Shown: positions 43,702 through 52,875, counted from the first letter of the stretch. The stretch: 64,000 nt of DNA from Sporolituus thermophilus DSM 23256 (GCF_900102435.1 NZ_FNBU01000001.1:190521-254520), one strand, 5' to 3'. Numbers and translations are program-made. Notes: generated from the letters alone by a model not told the origin.

Positions 43702-45288
43702 TTAACCGGCATTGAAGTTGACTAATTTTGCGCCGAGAATGCCGTCGACGGCCTTAATCCTCAGCATAACCGGCGTGGGAATGTCACTTTCCACCGCCAT
43801 TACCATGATATTGGTGCCGGCCTGTTCGGTGCGGCCAACCTGCATGCCCGCGATGTTGATGTTGTGCTCACCCAGGATGGTGCCAACCTTGCCCACCATG
43901 CCCGGCTTGTCGATATGGGGGCCGATCAGCAGCCAGCCCTCCGGCTCGACGTCGACGCGATAGCCGTCAATCATGACAATGCGCCCTTCCGTCTTCCCGA
44001 ACAGCGTGCCGGCCACCATATGGGCGGTCTTGTCGGTGCGAACCCTTACTGTGATGAGGTTGGCGAAGTTGGCCGTTTCTTTGCTTTTTATTTCCTTGAC
44101 TTTAATGCCCCGCGCCTTGGCGATGCCGGGTGCATTGACATAGTTTACTTTTTCCTGCAGGATGGGGTTGAGCATCCCCTTGAGGACGGCCGTGGTGACA
44201 AGCCGCGTATCGACCTCACTGATGTCGCCGTTATACTCCACGTCCACGACGCTGATGCGGCCGTCGGCCAGGTGAACGGCCAGACAACCCATCTTTTCCG
44301 CCACCTTGAAATAGGGCTGAATGACTTCCAGCACATGGGGCGGGATGGGCGCCAGATTAACCGCCGTGGTCACCGGCTCGCCCCGCAAGGCGGCAATGAT
44401 GCCGCGAGCGACATCCACGGCCACGCCGACCTGGGCTTCGGCGGTCGAGGCGCCGAGATGGGGAGTAAGTACCACATTGTTCAGACCGAGCAGGGGATTG
44501 TTCGGATCAATCGGTTCCTTTTCAAAAACGTCTATTGCCGCACCGGCCACAATGCCGTCCTGTAGGGCCTGGGCCAGGGCGCCCTCGTCGATGATGCCGC
44601 CCCGGGCGCAGTTAATGATACGTACGCCCCGCTTCATGCGTTTAAACGCATCCTGGCCGAGCAGGCCCCTGGTGTCAGCCGTCAATGGCAGGTGGAGGGT
44701 GAGGAAATCGGCGGCGGCCAGCACTTCGTCCAGCTCGACCAGCTCAACGCCCAACGCCTTGGCATTATCGGCATTGATAAACGGGTCATAAGCCAGCACC
44801 GTCATCTCCATGGCCATGGCCCGTTTGGCCACCCCCGCCCCGATGCGGCCAAGGCCGAGGATGCCGAGCGTTTTGCCCCTGAGCTCCACTCCCATGAACT
44901 TGCTGCGCTGCCACTCACCGGCCTTCATGGTGGCGTGGGCCTGGGGAATATTGCGGGCCAGGGCCAGCATCATGGCCATGGTATGTTCGGTCGCGGCCAC
45001 GGTGTTGCCTTCCGGGGCGTTGAGGACGATGATGCCCCGTTTGGTAGCCGCCTCGACGTCTATATTATCAACGCCGACACCGGCCCGGCCGATGACTTTC
45101 AGGTTAGCCGCGGCGTCAATGACCGCCTTGGTGACCTTGGTCTCACTGCGCACCACCAGGGCGTCGTAGGCCGGAATCACGCGGATAAGTTCCTCCGGCG
45201 GCAATTTGTGCCTGACATCGACTTCAAAGTGCTGCTCTAAAAGCTTTACCCCTTCGGCGGAAACAGGGTCAGCAACTAAAATTCTCAT
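43702..45288 (-). CDS. serA: D-3-phosphoglycerate dehydrogenase
   Basis: 528 residues, the long form with C-terminal ASB and ACT domains. NAD motif GLGRIGAGVAKRA (about 147), catalytic Arg, Glu and His (NCARGGIIDE, FEKEPI, TPHLGAST). The ACT domain is LLIGPHIDKPGMVGKVGTIL near residue 455. First step of serine synthesis. The start is three bases past the transaminase stop with GGAGGG upstream inside that gene. Confidence 0.97.
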   Translation of the reverse strand: MRILVADPVSAEGVKLLEQHFEVDVRHKLPPEELIRVIPAYDALVVRSETKVTKAVIDAAANLKVIGRAGVGVDNIDVEAATKRGIIVLNAPEGNTVAATEHTMAMMLALARNIPQAHATMKAGEWQRSKFMGVELRGKTLGILGLGRIGAGVAKRAMAMEMTVLAYDPFINADNAKALGVELVELDEVLAAADFLTLHLPLTADTRGLLGQDAFKRMKRGVRIINCARGGIIDEGALAQALQDGIVAGAAIDVFEKEPIDPNNPLLGLNNVVLTPHLGASTAEAQVGVAVDVARGIIAALRGEPVTTAVNLAPIPPHVLEVIQPYFKVAEKMGCLAVHLADGRISVVDVEYNGDISEVDTRLVTTAVLKGMLNPILQEKVNYVNAPGIAKARGIKVKEIKSKETANFANLITVRVRTDKTAHMVAGTLFGKTEGRIVMIDGYRVDVEPEGWLLIGPHIDKPGMVGKVGTILGEHNINIAGMQVGRTEQAGTNIMVMAVESDIPTPVMLRIKAVDGILGAKLVNFNAG

Positions 45289-45291
45289 TCA

Positions 45292-46443
45292 CTATCCCTC
45301 CAAAATTACGATCTGGGCGGCGCGCACCCCAGCGCCCAGCTCGACTTTGTGTCCGAGCAGGGTCAGCGTCATTTCCAGGGTGGCCAAGGTCACCAAAATA
45401 TCGGTTTCGGCTACATACCCGAGATGGCCGATACGGAAGATCTGGTTTTCCAACTTTTTCTGGCCGCCGGCCAGCGTGATGCCGAACCGCTCGCGCATGG
45501 TCTTTTGAATTTTTTTGGCTTCTATTCCTGCCGGCGGTAGCACGGCGGTCACACCGGGCGAGGCAACCTTGTCGTCGGCCAACAGACCAAGCCCCATGGC
45601 CCGGACGCCGGCCCGCAGCGCCGTTGCCAATAGCCGGTGGCGGGCAAAGATGTTGTCCAGCCCCTCTTCCTCAATCAGCCGCAGCGCTTCCGCCAGGCCG
45701 AACAAGAGGCTAACCGGCGGCGTGTACGGATTCTGCCCTTTCGCCAGCGCTTTTTTAACCGCCTGGGCGTCCCAGTAGAACTTCGGCATGGTGCTTTGGG
45801 CACACGCTGCCCAGGCCCGCTCGCTCAAAGCCATAAAGCCCAAGCCGGGTGGCAGCATCAGCGCTTTCTGGGCGCCGGTGATAACCACGTCCAGGCCCCA
45901 CTCGTCCATCGCCAGGTCCACGGCGCCGAGCGAGCTAACGGCGTCTACCACGACCAGGGCGGGATGCCCCTTGCACGCTGCCGCCAGGGCCCGAACGTCG
46001 TTGGTCACGCCGGTCGACGTTTCATTATGGGTGAGAAAAACGGCTTTAATCCGGCCTTCTTTGTCACCAGCCAGGCGCTCAGCCAAAACCTGCGGGTCGG
46101 CCGCTTCTCCCCAGGGGAAATCCAGCTTTTCCACGACAGCACCGAATTTAGCGGCAATTTCGGCGAACCGGTCGCCGAAGACGCCAATGCTGACCACCAG
46201 GACATGGTCGCCGGGCGACAAGATATTGACCACCGCCGCTTCCATCATGCCCGTGCCGGCTGACGGGTAGGTAAGCACATCCTGTTTGGTCTTGAAGACA
46301 GTTTTCAGCCGGTCGCTGACATCGCGAAACAAGGCCTCGTACTGCGGGCCGCGATGGTTAATGACCGGGCGGTGCATGGCCTGCAGCACCCGCTCCGGCA
46401 CAGCCGTAGGCCCAGGAACCATCAAATACGGTTTTTGCAACAT
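45292..46443 (-). CDS. Class V aminotransferase (phosphoserine/serine-pyruvate type)
   Basis: 383 residues. PLP enzyme with SAGTGMMEAAV (phosphate loop), VVDAVSSLGAVDLAMDEW and Schiff-base Lys in VITGAQKALMLPPGLG (about 192). The family contains alanine-glyoxylate and serine-pyruvate transaminases. As first gene of the serine T-box operon with serA it most probably acts as phosphoserine transaminase, replacing SerC; this is inference from context. Confidence 0.9.
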   Translation of the reverse strand: MLQKPYLMVPGPTAVPERVLQAMHRPVINHRGPQYEALFRDVSDRLKTVFKTKQDVLTYPSAGTGMMEAAVVNILSPGDHVLVVSIGVFGDRFAEIAAKFGAVVEKLDFPWGEAADPQVLAERLAGDKEGRIKAVFLTHNETSTGVTNDVRALAAACKGHPALVVVDAVSSLGAVDLAMDEWGLDVVITGAQKALMLPPGLGFMALSERAWAACAQSTMPKFYWDAQAVKKALAKGQNPYTPPVSLLFGLAEALRLIEEEGLDNIFARHRLLATALRAGVRAMGLGLLADDKVASPGVTAVLPPAGIEAKKIQKTMRERFGITLAGGQKKLENQIFRIGHLGYVAETDILVTLATLEMTLTLLGHKVELGAGVRAAQIVILEG

Positions 46444-46528
46444 GATTAAATCCTCCCCTTACCAATTGCCTATTTTTTATTTTTTATAAAGAAGCGCTGG
46501 TGCGCCTTTTAGTGAAACCGCTAGCTTT

Positions 46529-46577
46529 GCTTTCCGTTTACCACTTACCATTTACCGCTTTCCACTTTCCGTTTACC
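46529..46577. repeat. Degenerate heptamer repeat, seven units
   Basis: GCTTTCC, GTTTACC, ACTTACC, ATTTACC, GCTTTCC, ACTTTCC, GTTTACC. It lies between the T-box terminator and the transaminase start. Confidence 0.85.
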
Positions 46578-46585
46578 TAATAAAA

Positions 46586-46885
46586 AATCCCGCCCCTGAT
46601 TTGGGGCGAGATTTAGTCCCGCGGTGCCACCCACTTTTTGACCGTCAAGGCAGGGCCATCCCGCATGCAAAAAACCTCTCGTCCCAGCAGGGACGAGAGG
46701 TTGCTCCCGCGTTGCCACCCTAGTTGCCATCAGGCCAACTTTTACCCGCTGTATCGGGCGGTACCCGTCATGATTCGTCACCAGCCGCTCAAGGGCGGAA
46801 CGCCTGCCCCGGCCGCCGGCTCGCACCACCCGCCGGCTCTCTGATGGCCTCAAAGCATTTGCTTCCCTGTCATCGCGTTAACCTT
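46586..46885 (-). promoter_or_regulatory. Serine T-box leader with two antiterminator/terminator modules
   Basis: One Stem I (ATCAGAGAGCCGGCGGG and GGTGCGAGCCGG) with GAA followed by TCA at 46771-46773, a serine specifier. Module 1: T-box AGGGTGGCAACGCGGG (46706-46721) and terminator AACCTCTCGTCCC / GGGACGAGAGGTT with six Ts. Module 2: GGGTGGCACCGCGGG (46618-46632) and terminator around GCCCC / GGGGC (46586-46613) with TTTTTTATT. Only about 40 bases separate the modules, too few for a second Stem I. Confidence 0.93.
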
Positions 46886-46899
46886 ATGCAGCTAGTTTG

Positions 46900-46928
46900 A
46901 TTATACAGTTTCCCGTTCATACAGTCAA
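46900..46928 (-). promoter_or_regulatory. Sigma-A promoter of the serine operon
   Basis: TTGACT (46923-46928), 17-base spacer, TATAAT (46900-46905) on the minus strand. Confidence 0.9.
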
Positions 46929-47111
46929 GTGTATTTTTCGAATATACATCTTGTGCAATTTGTCCATAAAAACAAGCAGCCAGTTTACGATAATAATGTT
47001 GCCACAAAAATACATAATTCGGCAGGAAAAACCATTTTAATAGCCAAAAAAATATATATTTTACAATAACTTGCTAAACTAGCGATCAACAGATACTGGG
47101 GGAAGAACTCG

Positions 47112-48242
47112 ATGCAACGTATTTCCATAGCCCACCTGCGGCCAGGTATGGTAGTTGCCAGAAACGTTTTCAGCGCCCAGGGCCAGCTGCTTTTATGCAA
47201 AGGCTGTGTTCTCACCAAGCGCTATATCGACCGCCTGCGCCACCTGGGCATTACGTCCATCTATATTGCCAATCCTTACACCGACGACCTGGAAGTGCCA
47301 GAGGCCATCAGAGAAGAAACCAGACAACAGGCGATCGCGACCGTCCAGCAATCTTTTGCCAAATTCCGCCTGGAACAGCGGCTTGACCTGGCTGCCCTGG
47401 AGTCGGCGGCGCAGGCTATCGTTGACGAGCTGCTGAAGAATCGCGCAACCCTTATTCACCTCACCGACATCCGTACCTATGACGATTACACTTTCGGCCA
47501 CTCGGTCAATGTCAGCATCCTCTCGGTTTTTACCGGCCTTAGTCTGGGCTTCGCCCGCGGCCAATTGGAAGAGCTGGCTCTCGGCAGCCTGCTGCACGAC
47601 GTGGGGAAAATTGCCATACCGCCAGCCATCCTCAATAAACCGGGCAAACTTGCGGCGGAAGAAATGGCCGTCATGCAGCAGCATGCCGCCACCGGCTTTG
47701 CAATCCTGCACAAGCAGAATCCCGAAATCCCTCTTTTGGCGGCCCATATCGCCTTCCAGCACCACGAACGGCTGGACGGCAGCGGCTACCCCCGCGGCCT
47801 TAAGGGCGATGAAATCCACCCCTATGCCCGGATTGCCGCCATCGCTGACGTGTACGACGCGCTTACCTCCGACCGTCCCTACCGGCGGGCCATGCCGCCC
47901 CATGAAGCCTATGAGACTCTTCTCGTTTTCCACAACAAACATTTTGACGGCGCAGTGCTCGACCAGTTTCTCCGCCGGATTGCCTGCTATCCTGTCGGCA
48001 GCTTTGTTCAGCTGAGCAGCGGCGAAGTGGGCGTGATCGTCCATGTCCCGCCCGACCTCCCCCTCCGGCCTACCGTCCGGCTGCTGACTGACCGCGAAGG
48101 CCAGGCCGTATCATCGCAGCACGAGATTGATTTGACAAAAGAGCTTTCTACTTTTATCTGCAAAGTATTGGCCGAAGAGGAAATTATCGCCCTCGGCAAC
48201 CGCTTAAGCGTCCAAGGTTTAAGTCAGGCCTTCAACTACTGA
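47112..48242 (+). CDS. HD-GYP domain phosphodiesterase with N-terminal DUF3391-like domain
   Basis: 376 residues. N-terminal region MQRISIAHLRPGMVVARNVF is the DUF3391-type segment; HD-GYP at about 125-300 with HDVGKIAIPPAILNKPG and HHERLDGSGYPRGL. A C-terminal beta domain follows (GSFVQLSSGEVGVIVHV). Predicted cyclic-di-GMP hydrolase, cytoplasmic. RBS GGGGGAAG. Isolated gene. Confidence 0.92.
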   Translation: MQRISIAHLRPGMVVARNVFSAQGQLLLCKGCVLTKRYIDRLRHLGITSIYIANPYTDDLEVPEAIREETRQQAIATVQQSFAKFRLEQRLDLAALESAAQAIVDELLKNRATLIHLTDIRTYDDYTFGHSVNVSILSVFTGLSLGFARGQLEELALGSLLHDVGKIAIPPAILNKPGKLAAEEMAVMQQHAATGFAILHKQNPEIPLLAAHIAFQHHERLDGSGYPRGLKGDEIHPYARIAAIADVYDALTSDRPYRRAMPPHEAYETLLVFHNKHFDGAVLDQFLRRIACYPVGSFVQLSSGEVGVIVHVPPDLPLRPTVRLLTDREGQAVSSQHEIDLTKELSTFICKVLAEEEIIALGNRLSVQGLSQAFNY

Positions 48243-48282
48243 CCTTTGCCCCGCCCACCGGCAAAGGGAATCACCAAGATAC

Positions 48283-48318
48283 ATAAGGCCTGCGGTTTCA
48301 CCAAACCGCAGGCCTTAT
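48283..48318. terminator. Bidirectional terminator between convergent genes
   Basis: ATAAGGCCTGCGGTTT / AAACCGCAGGCCTTAT, 16-base perfect stem, four-base loop. Serves both the HD-GYP gene and the prenyltransferase gene. Confidence 0.92.
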
Positions 48319-48323
48319 GTATT

Positions 48324-49178
48324 CTACAGCAAAATGTCGAGAAAGGTGCAGACAAACATCACCACGCTTAAAACTCCGTTGAGGTTGAAGAAGGCGACGC
48401 CTGCCCGCGACAAGTCATCAGGCGCTACCAGTGTGTGCTGGTAGTAAAGCAGCGCCAGCGCCCCGGCTAGCCCCAGCCAATAAAAGACTCCCAGCCGGAG
48501 AATAATACCTACGGCAGCGAAAAACAGCGGCGCCACCACATGGAGGGCTGTGGAAATTTTGAGCGCCGCCGCAATGCCGAACCGGGCGGGAATAGAGTAG
48601 ATGCCCGCCTGCCGGTCAAAGTCGTAGTCGTCACAAGCATAGATGATATCAAAACCGGCCACCCAGAACATGACGCCCAGAGCCAATAGCACTGGCACCG
48701 GCGCGATTTCGTTGGCGATGGCGATCCACGCCCCCAGGGGCGCAAGCCCCAGCGTCCCGCCTAAAAAAAAGTGGCAGGTCCAGGTGAACCGTTTGGTATA
48801 GGAGTAAAAAGTCAGGGCAAAAACGACCAGGGGAAAAAGTTTAAAGGCCAGCGGGCTGAGCGTGTAGGCCGCGAGGGCGAGCAGCGCGAAGGAAACGATG
48901 ATATACAGCCACACCTCGGCGACGCTGATCAGTCCCCGCGGCAACGCCCTTCCTGCCGTGCGGGGGTTGCGGGCATCAATATGGCGGTCGATCAGGCGGT
49001 TAAGGGACATTGCTGCCGTCCGCGCTCCCACCATTGCCACGGTAATCCACAGCCAGTGATAGGCTGACGGCACCTTTTGCTCGGTAAGGAGCGCCCCCAT
49101 GTACGCAAACGGCAGGGCAAAAATGGTATGCTCAAACTTAATCATTTCCAAAAAAACGGCAATTTTGCCAGCCTTCAC
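48324..49178 (-). CDS. UbiA-family prenyltransferase (MqnP/menaquinone-type)
   Basis: 284 residues, about eight membrane helices. First Asp-rich motif NRLIDRHIDARNPRT and second YACDDYDFDRQAGIYS. Attaches a polyprenyl chain to an aromatic acid. With MenG next to it, a role in menaquinone synthesis is likely; the 4-hydroxybenzoate-like form matches MqnP of the futalosine route. Starts with GTG at 49178 after AAGGAGGGG, 15 bases past the methyltransferase stop. Confidence 0.87.
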   Translation of the reverse strand: MKAGKIAVFLEMIKFEHTIFALPFAYMGALLTEQKVPSAYHWLWITVAMVGARTAAMSLNRLIDRHIDARNPRTAGRALPRGLISVAEVWLYIIVSFALLALAAYTLSPLAFKLFPLVVFALTFYSYTKRFTWTCHFFLGGTLGLAPLGAWIAIANEIAPVPVLLALGVMFWVAGFDIIYACDDYDFDRQAGIYSIPARFGIAAALKISTALHVVAPLFFAAVGIILRLGVFYWLGLAGALALLYYQHTLVAPDDLSRAGVAFFNLNGVLSVVMFVCTFLDILL

Positions 49179-49193
49179 ACCAGCCCCTCCTTC

Positions 49194-49931
49194 TCACTTA
49201 ATACCGACATGGACAGCCACAATGCCGCCGGTTAGTTCGAAATAACAGGCTTCTTTCAAGCCGGTGCGGGCAAACAAGTCGCAAATCTCCCGCTGGTGGG
49301 GAAACACCCGCAACGACTCGGGCAACCAGCGGTAAGGACCGTCAATACCCACGCCCAATTTGCCAAGGAGCGGCAATACCTGTTCAAAATAAAAATAATA
49401 GAGCTGCTTGAAAACAGGCGCGCTCGGCTTGGCCAGTTCCAGCGAAACCACCGTCCCGCCGGGACGCACTACCCGCCGCATTTCCGCTACCGTCCGCTCA
49501 ACGTCCGGCACATTGCGGAGAGCAAAGCCAATGGTCGCACAATCAAAAGTATTGTCGGCAAAGGGCAGGTCCATGGCGTTGCCCTGTACGAGCTCAATCG
49601 TTTGGGCATAGAGTGTTTTCCCGATGTTTTCGCGGGCCTGGACCAGCATATTTTCACAAAAGTCCAGCCCCACCACCCGGCCGACCGGCCCGGCCAGCTT
49701 TGCCAGTTCGAGAGTTAGCATGCCGGTGCCGCAACAGACATCAAGCGCCGTGCCGCCGGCCGCCAGTCCGGTCTTGGCGGCGGCAAAACGACGCCACCGC
49801 TTGTCCTGGTTGAAACTAAGGGCCGTGTTGAGCAGGTCGTAGCGGTGGGCAATCGACGAAAATACGCTATAGACAAAGGCTTCTTTCTCTTTGCCGTAGA
49901 GCTTGTCCTTGGGCCGGAAAGTCTCCGCCAT
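49194..49931 (-). CDS. menG: Demethylmenaquinone methyltransferase (MenG/UbiE)
   Basis: 245 residues. SAM-binding ALDVCCGTGMLTLELAKLAG, UbiE signatures FSSIAHRYDLLNTALSFNQDKRWRR (two parts of up to 20 residues) and EMRRVVRPGGTVVSLELAKP. Final methylation of menaquinone. ATG at 49931 is used with an AAAGGGGG site upstream. Supplies the quinone pool that the NrfD-like reductase subunit would use. Confidence 0.92.
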   Translation of the reverse strand: MAETFRPKDKLYGKEKEAFVYSVFSSIAHRYDLLNTALSFNQDKRWRRFAAAKTGLAAGGTALDVCCGTGMLTLELAKLAGPVGRVVGLDFCENMLVQARENIGKTLYAQTIELVQGNAMDLPFADNTFDCATIGFALRNVPDVERTVAEMRRVVRPGGTVVSLELAKPSAPVFKQLYYFYFEQVLPLLGKLGVGIDGPYRWLPESLRVFPHQREICDLFARTGLKEACYFELTGGIVAVHVGIK

Positions 49932-50047
49932 GGCCGCGCCCCCTTTTGGTGTTGTTGGTGTCATTCCTAAATTATATACCGCCGGCGCCGCTTCGCCAAG
50001 CCCTGCTTTTTGGCCGGGAGCCGGCCCGGCCAGCCCGAATGACTTAG

Positions 50048-50152
50048 GCAGCCGGCCTTCGGCCCGAGTTTGCCGTCAACGGCGGCGTGTACCATTTCGT
50101 CCTGGTGAAAGTAAACGGCGACGTCGTTGAGATTACGCCGGTCCTGCTGTGA
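50048..50152 (+). pseudogene. Short C-terminal gene remnant, unknown
   Basis: The open frame from 50048 ends FAVNGGVYHFVLVKVNGDV then EITPVLL and a stop, with beta-strand-like composition of a real protein end, and is followed directly by a terminator hairpin. No start codon or upstream domain remains (in-frame stop at 50045). It resembles the C-terminus of a secreted phosphoesterase, weakly. Confidence 0.4.
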
Positions 50153-50190
50153 GGGCGAGGCGGCGCCTGGCAATAGACGCCGCCTCGTCC
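50153..50190 (+). terminator. Terminator after the gene remnant
   Basis: Thirteen-base stem GGGCGAGGCGGCG / CGCCGCCTCGTCC beginning at the remnant's stop codon; U-tract is weak. Confidence 0.7.
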
Positions 50191-50445
50191 TTACTTTGTA
50201 TAGTTAACATTTGTCCAAGAACGATGCAGGAAAATTGTCCACCTACCAAGAATATTGTTATTGACATGAACTTACATTTATCTACAGCGAGGCGCCGGGC
50301 TGGCAGGCACTACCCAAGGCCCCTTACGGTAGGCCCGTCCGTTTGCCGTAAATTTTTGCGAAAGGGTAGGTGAGCAGCACAGGCGATACAGCAGGTAGGT
50401 GCACGGTATTTTGTATGCAATATTCAAGCTCAAAGGAGGATTAAA

Positions 50446-51126
50446 ATGAACCAAGATAACCAGAACCAAGGCGCCAAGCAAGAACTGCAAGTGCCGGTCA
50501 TGGGCTACCTGGCCCTCATTTTCGCCATTATCTTTTTCTCCGGAATTTTTGCCAACGCCAAAGGGTGGCAATCGGCGCTTGACTTCAATACCATCAACGG
50601 TAAATTCGGGACCATGAAAGACGCCGCCAAGGCAACTTTTGCCGGTATGGGCGGCTCCGGCGTCAGAGACGGCTTTTTGTTCGCGCTCGGCCTCATCCCC
50701 GGGGTCATGCTCGCTCTTGGCATCATTGAAATCATCGACCATCTCGGCGGTCTGAAAGCCGCCCAAAAGCTGTTGACTCCCGTCCTGCGCCCCCTGCTCG
50801 GCATCCCCGGCATCGCCGGCCTGGCGCTCATCTCCAGCCTGCAAAGCACTGACGCCGGCGCCGGTATGACCAAAGCACTGCGCGAAGCAGGCGCGATCAC
50901 CGAAAAAGAAAAGACGGTCTTCTGCGCCTTCCAGTTTTCTGCCGGCGGCACTATCACCAACTACCTGACTACCGGCGGCGCGCTCTTCTCCTTCCTTACC
51001 GTCCCCATTATTCTGCCGTTGGCCGTTATTTTCGTAATGAAAGTTTTCGGGGCAAACCTTATGCGGCTGTACTTGAACAAGTTTGTAAAGGAGGACCTCG
51101 ACAATGGCAAACAAATCGCTGGCTGA
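50446..51126 (+). CDS. yjiH: YjiH-like nucleoside-recognition (Gate) membrane protein
   Basis: 226 residues with about six helices. Gate-domain patterns GMGGSGVRDGFLFALGLIPG and LISSLQSTDAGAGMTKALRE. Pairs with the YjiG-like protein. Strong RBS AAAGGAGG. Family function is unproven; in E. coli yjiHG neighbours the isoaspartyl dipeptidase gene. The leader (50191-50445) is GC-rich with a CTACC/GGTAG hairpin but no RNA class that I recognise. Confidence 0.85.
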   Translation: MNQDNQNQGAKQELQVPVMGYLALIFAIIFFSGIFANAKGWQSALDFNTINGKFGTMKDAAKATFAGMGGSGVRDGFLFALGLIPGVMLALGIIEIIDHLGGLKAAQKLLTPVLRPLLGIPGIAGLALISSLQSTDAGAGMTKALREAGAITEKEKTVFCAFQFSAGGTITNYLTTGGALFSFLTVPIILPLAVIFVMKVFGANLMRLYLNKFVKEDLDNGKQIAG

Positions 51127-51556
51127 TGTTTTTGTCGACGGTGCGAAAAAAGGCTGGAATATCGGGGTCAACAGCCTCCTGCCCAACGTACTGATGGCGT
51201 TTGCCCTTATTCAGGTCTTAAAGGTCACCGGCCTGCTTGATGTCCTGGGGAAAGTCTTTGCGCCGGTCATGGCGATCTTTGGCCTGCCCGGCCAGGCCGT
51301 GATGGTGCTTATCAGCGCCTGGCTGTCCATGGGCGGCGGCGTCGGCGTCGCGGCCAGCCTGTATTCGCAGGGAATTTTGAACAATACCCATGTCACTATT
51401 CTCCTGCCGGCCATTATTCTGATGGGCGCCCAAATCCAATATATGGGCCGTCTGCTCGGCACCGCCGGCGTCCAGCCCCGCTTTTATCCCATGCTGTTCG
51501 GCATTTGTATTGTCAACGCTCTCATCGCCATGCTGATTATGCGTTTCTTTGCCTGA
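51104..51556 (+). CDS. yjiG: YjiG-like nucleoside-recognition (Gate) membrane protein
   Basis: 150 residues, four helices, with GWNIGVNSLLPNVLMAFALIQ and LISAWLSMGGGVGVAASLYS. It starts inside the end of yjiH (23-base overlap) with GGAGG in that gene, so translation is coupled. Together the two form a transporter candidate. Confidence 0.87.
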   Translation: MANKSLADVFVDGAKKGWNIGVNSLLPNVLMAFALIQVLKVTGLLDVLGKVFAPVMAIFGLPGQAVMVLISAWLSMGGGVGVAASLYSQGILNNTHVTILLPAIILMGAQIQYMGRLLGTAGVQPRFYPMLFGICIVNALIAMLIMRFFA

Positions 51557-51620
51557 TAACGCCATCCCGGCTGCTTTGCGCACAAGGCCCAAGCAGCCTT
51601 TAACCTAAGGAGGGGATTTT

Positions 51621-52739
51621 ATGACCGATTTAGCGACAAGAGTGAAAGAAGTGTGGGCCACCCTGCACGAAATGCCGGAAGTGGGCTTCGAAGAAGTGAA
51701 AACTTCGGCTTTTCTGGCTGATGCGCTCCGCGCGGCCGGCTATCAGGTCCAGACCGGCGTCGGCGGCACCGGCGTCGTCGGCGTCCTTGACAGCGGCAAC
51801 CCCGGCCCGGTTTTGGCGCTCCGCGCCGATATGGACGCCCTGGGCCATATGGTTGAAGGCAAGCCCTGCGCCATCCATTCCTGCGGCCATGACGCCCATT
51901 CGGCGATGGTGCTGACGGTGGCGGAAGAACTGGCCCGTAAAGGCATTGAACGGGGCAAGCTCAAAATTCTCTTCCAACCGGCCGAAGAAAAACTGTTTGG
52001 CGCACTGCGGGTGATTGAAGACGGCGCCATCGACGATGTCGAGATGGTGGTAGGCATCCACCTCCGCCCCATTCAGGAAGCCCGGAGCGGCCAGGCTACG
52101 CCTGCCCTCTACCACGGCGCCAGCTACATCATGGAGGCGACCATTCACGGCCTGACTGCCCACGGCGCCCGCCCGCACCTGGGCATAAACGCCATTGACG
52201 CGGCAGCAGCCGCGGTTAATGCCGTAAATGCCATCCATATGAACCCGACGATTCCGGCGACGGTCAAAGTCACTAAACTCCATGCCGGCGGCGCGGCGCT
52301 AAACGCCATTCCCGACAAGGCCGTCATGGCCCTCGACCTGCGCTCGCAGGACAACGGCCTAATGGACGACCTGATCAAGAAAACCACCCGGGCCATCGAG
52401 GCGGCCGCCGCTACCGTCGGCGCCACCGCCGAGGTAAAAGTATCAGGCGGCTGTCCGGCAGCCGAATATGACAAGGATATGGTCGAGCTGGCGAAAGAAG
52501 CGATTACCGCCGTCCTCGGCCCGGACGGCTTGCTGGCCCCCATCACCACGCCCGGCGGTGAGGATTTTCACTTTTTCGTAAAGCATAAGCCGAGTATCAA
52601 AGCTGCTTACATCGGCCTTGGCGCCGATGCCGCCCCCGGCCTGCACCATCAGGAAATGAAGTTTAATCCCGACGCCCTGATTAATGGGGTAAACATCCTG
52701 CTCTACATGGTAGATAAATTAGTCGGCATTAGAGCCTAA
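51621..52739 (+). CDS. M20-family metallo-amidohydrolase
   Basis: 372 residues. Metal sites CAIHSCGHDAHSAM (about 87-100), QPAEEKLFGA with the catalytic Glu, and C-terminal TTPGGEDFHFFVK. Belongs to the IAA-amino-acid hydrolase / aminobenzoyl-glutamate hydrolase group of M20D. Next to yjiHG, it may hydrolyse what that pair imports, such as an N-acyl or peptide compound. RBS AAGGAGGGG. Confidence 0.88.
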   Translation: MTDLATRVKEVWATLHEMPEVGFEEVKTSAFLADALRAAGYQVQTGVGGTGVVGVLDSGNPGPVLALRADMDALGHMVEGKPCAIHSCGHDAHSAMVLTVAEELARKGIERGKLKILFQPAEEKLFGALRVIEDGAIDDVEMVVGIHLRPIQEARSGQATPALYHGASYIMEATIHGLTAHGARPHLGINAIDAAAAAVNAVNAIHMNPTIPATVKVTKLHAGGAALNAIPDKAVMALDLRSQDNGLMDDLIKKTTRAIEAAAATVGATAEVKVSGGCPAAEYDKDMVELAKEAITAVLGPDGLLAPITTPGGEDFHFFVKHKPSIKAAYIGLGADAAPGLHHQEMKFNPDALINGVNILLYMVDKLVGIRA

Positions 52740-52743
52740 TTTT

Positions 52744-52780
52744 AAGCCCTCACTCAGTTGGTCGGAGTGAGGGCTTTTAT
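52744..52780 (+). terminator. Terminator of the yjiHG-M20 operon
   Basis: AAGCCCTCACTC / GAGTGAGGGCTT stem followed by TTAT. Confidence 0.9.
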
Positions 52781-52875
52781 CTATGGGTATATGAAAAAAA
52801 GGAAATTGGACAATAAGTTTAGAATAACTTGATAATATAACTTTAACCGATAAAAATTTTTAGGAGGTCGATGCT

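Noticed and set aside
50278..51186. 302-residue minus-strand frame
   Set aside because: Antisense to yjiH; composition is the complement of a membrane protein and no ribosome site precedes it.
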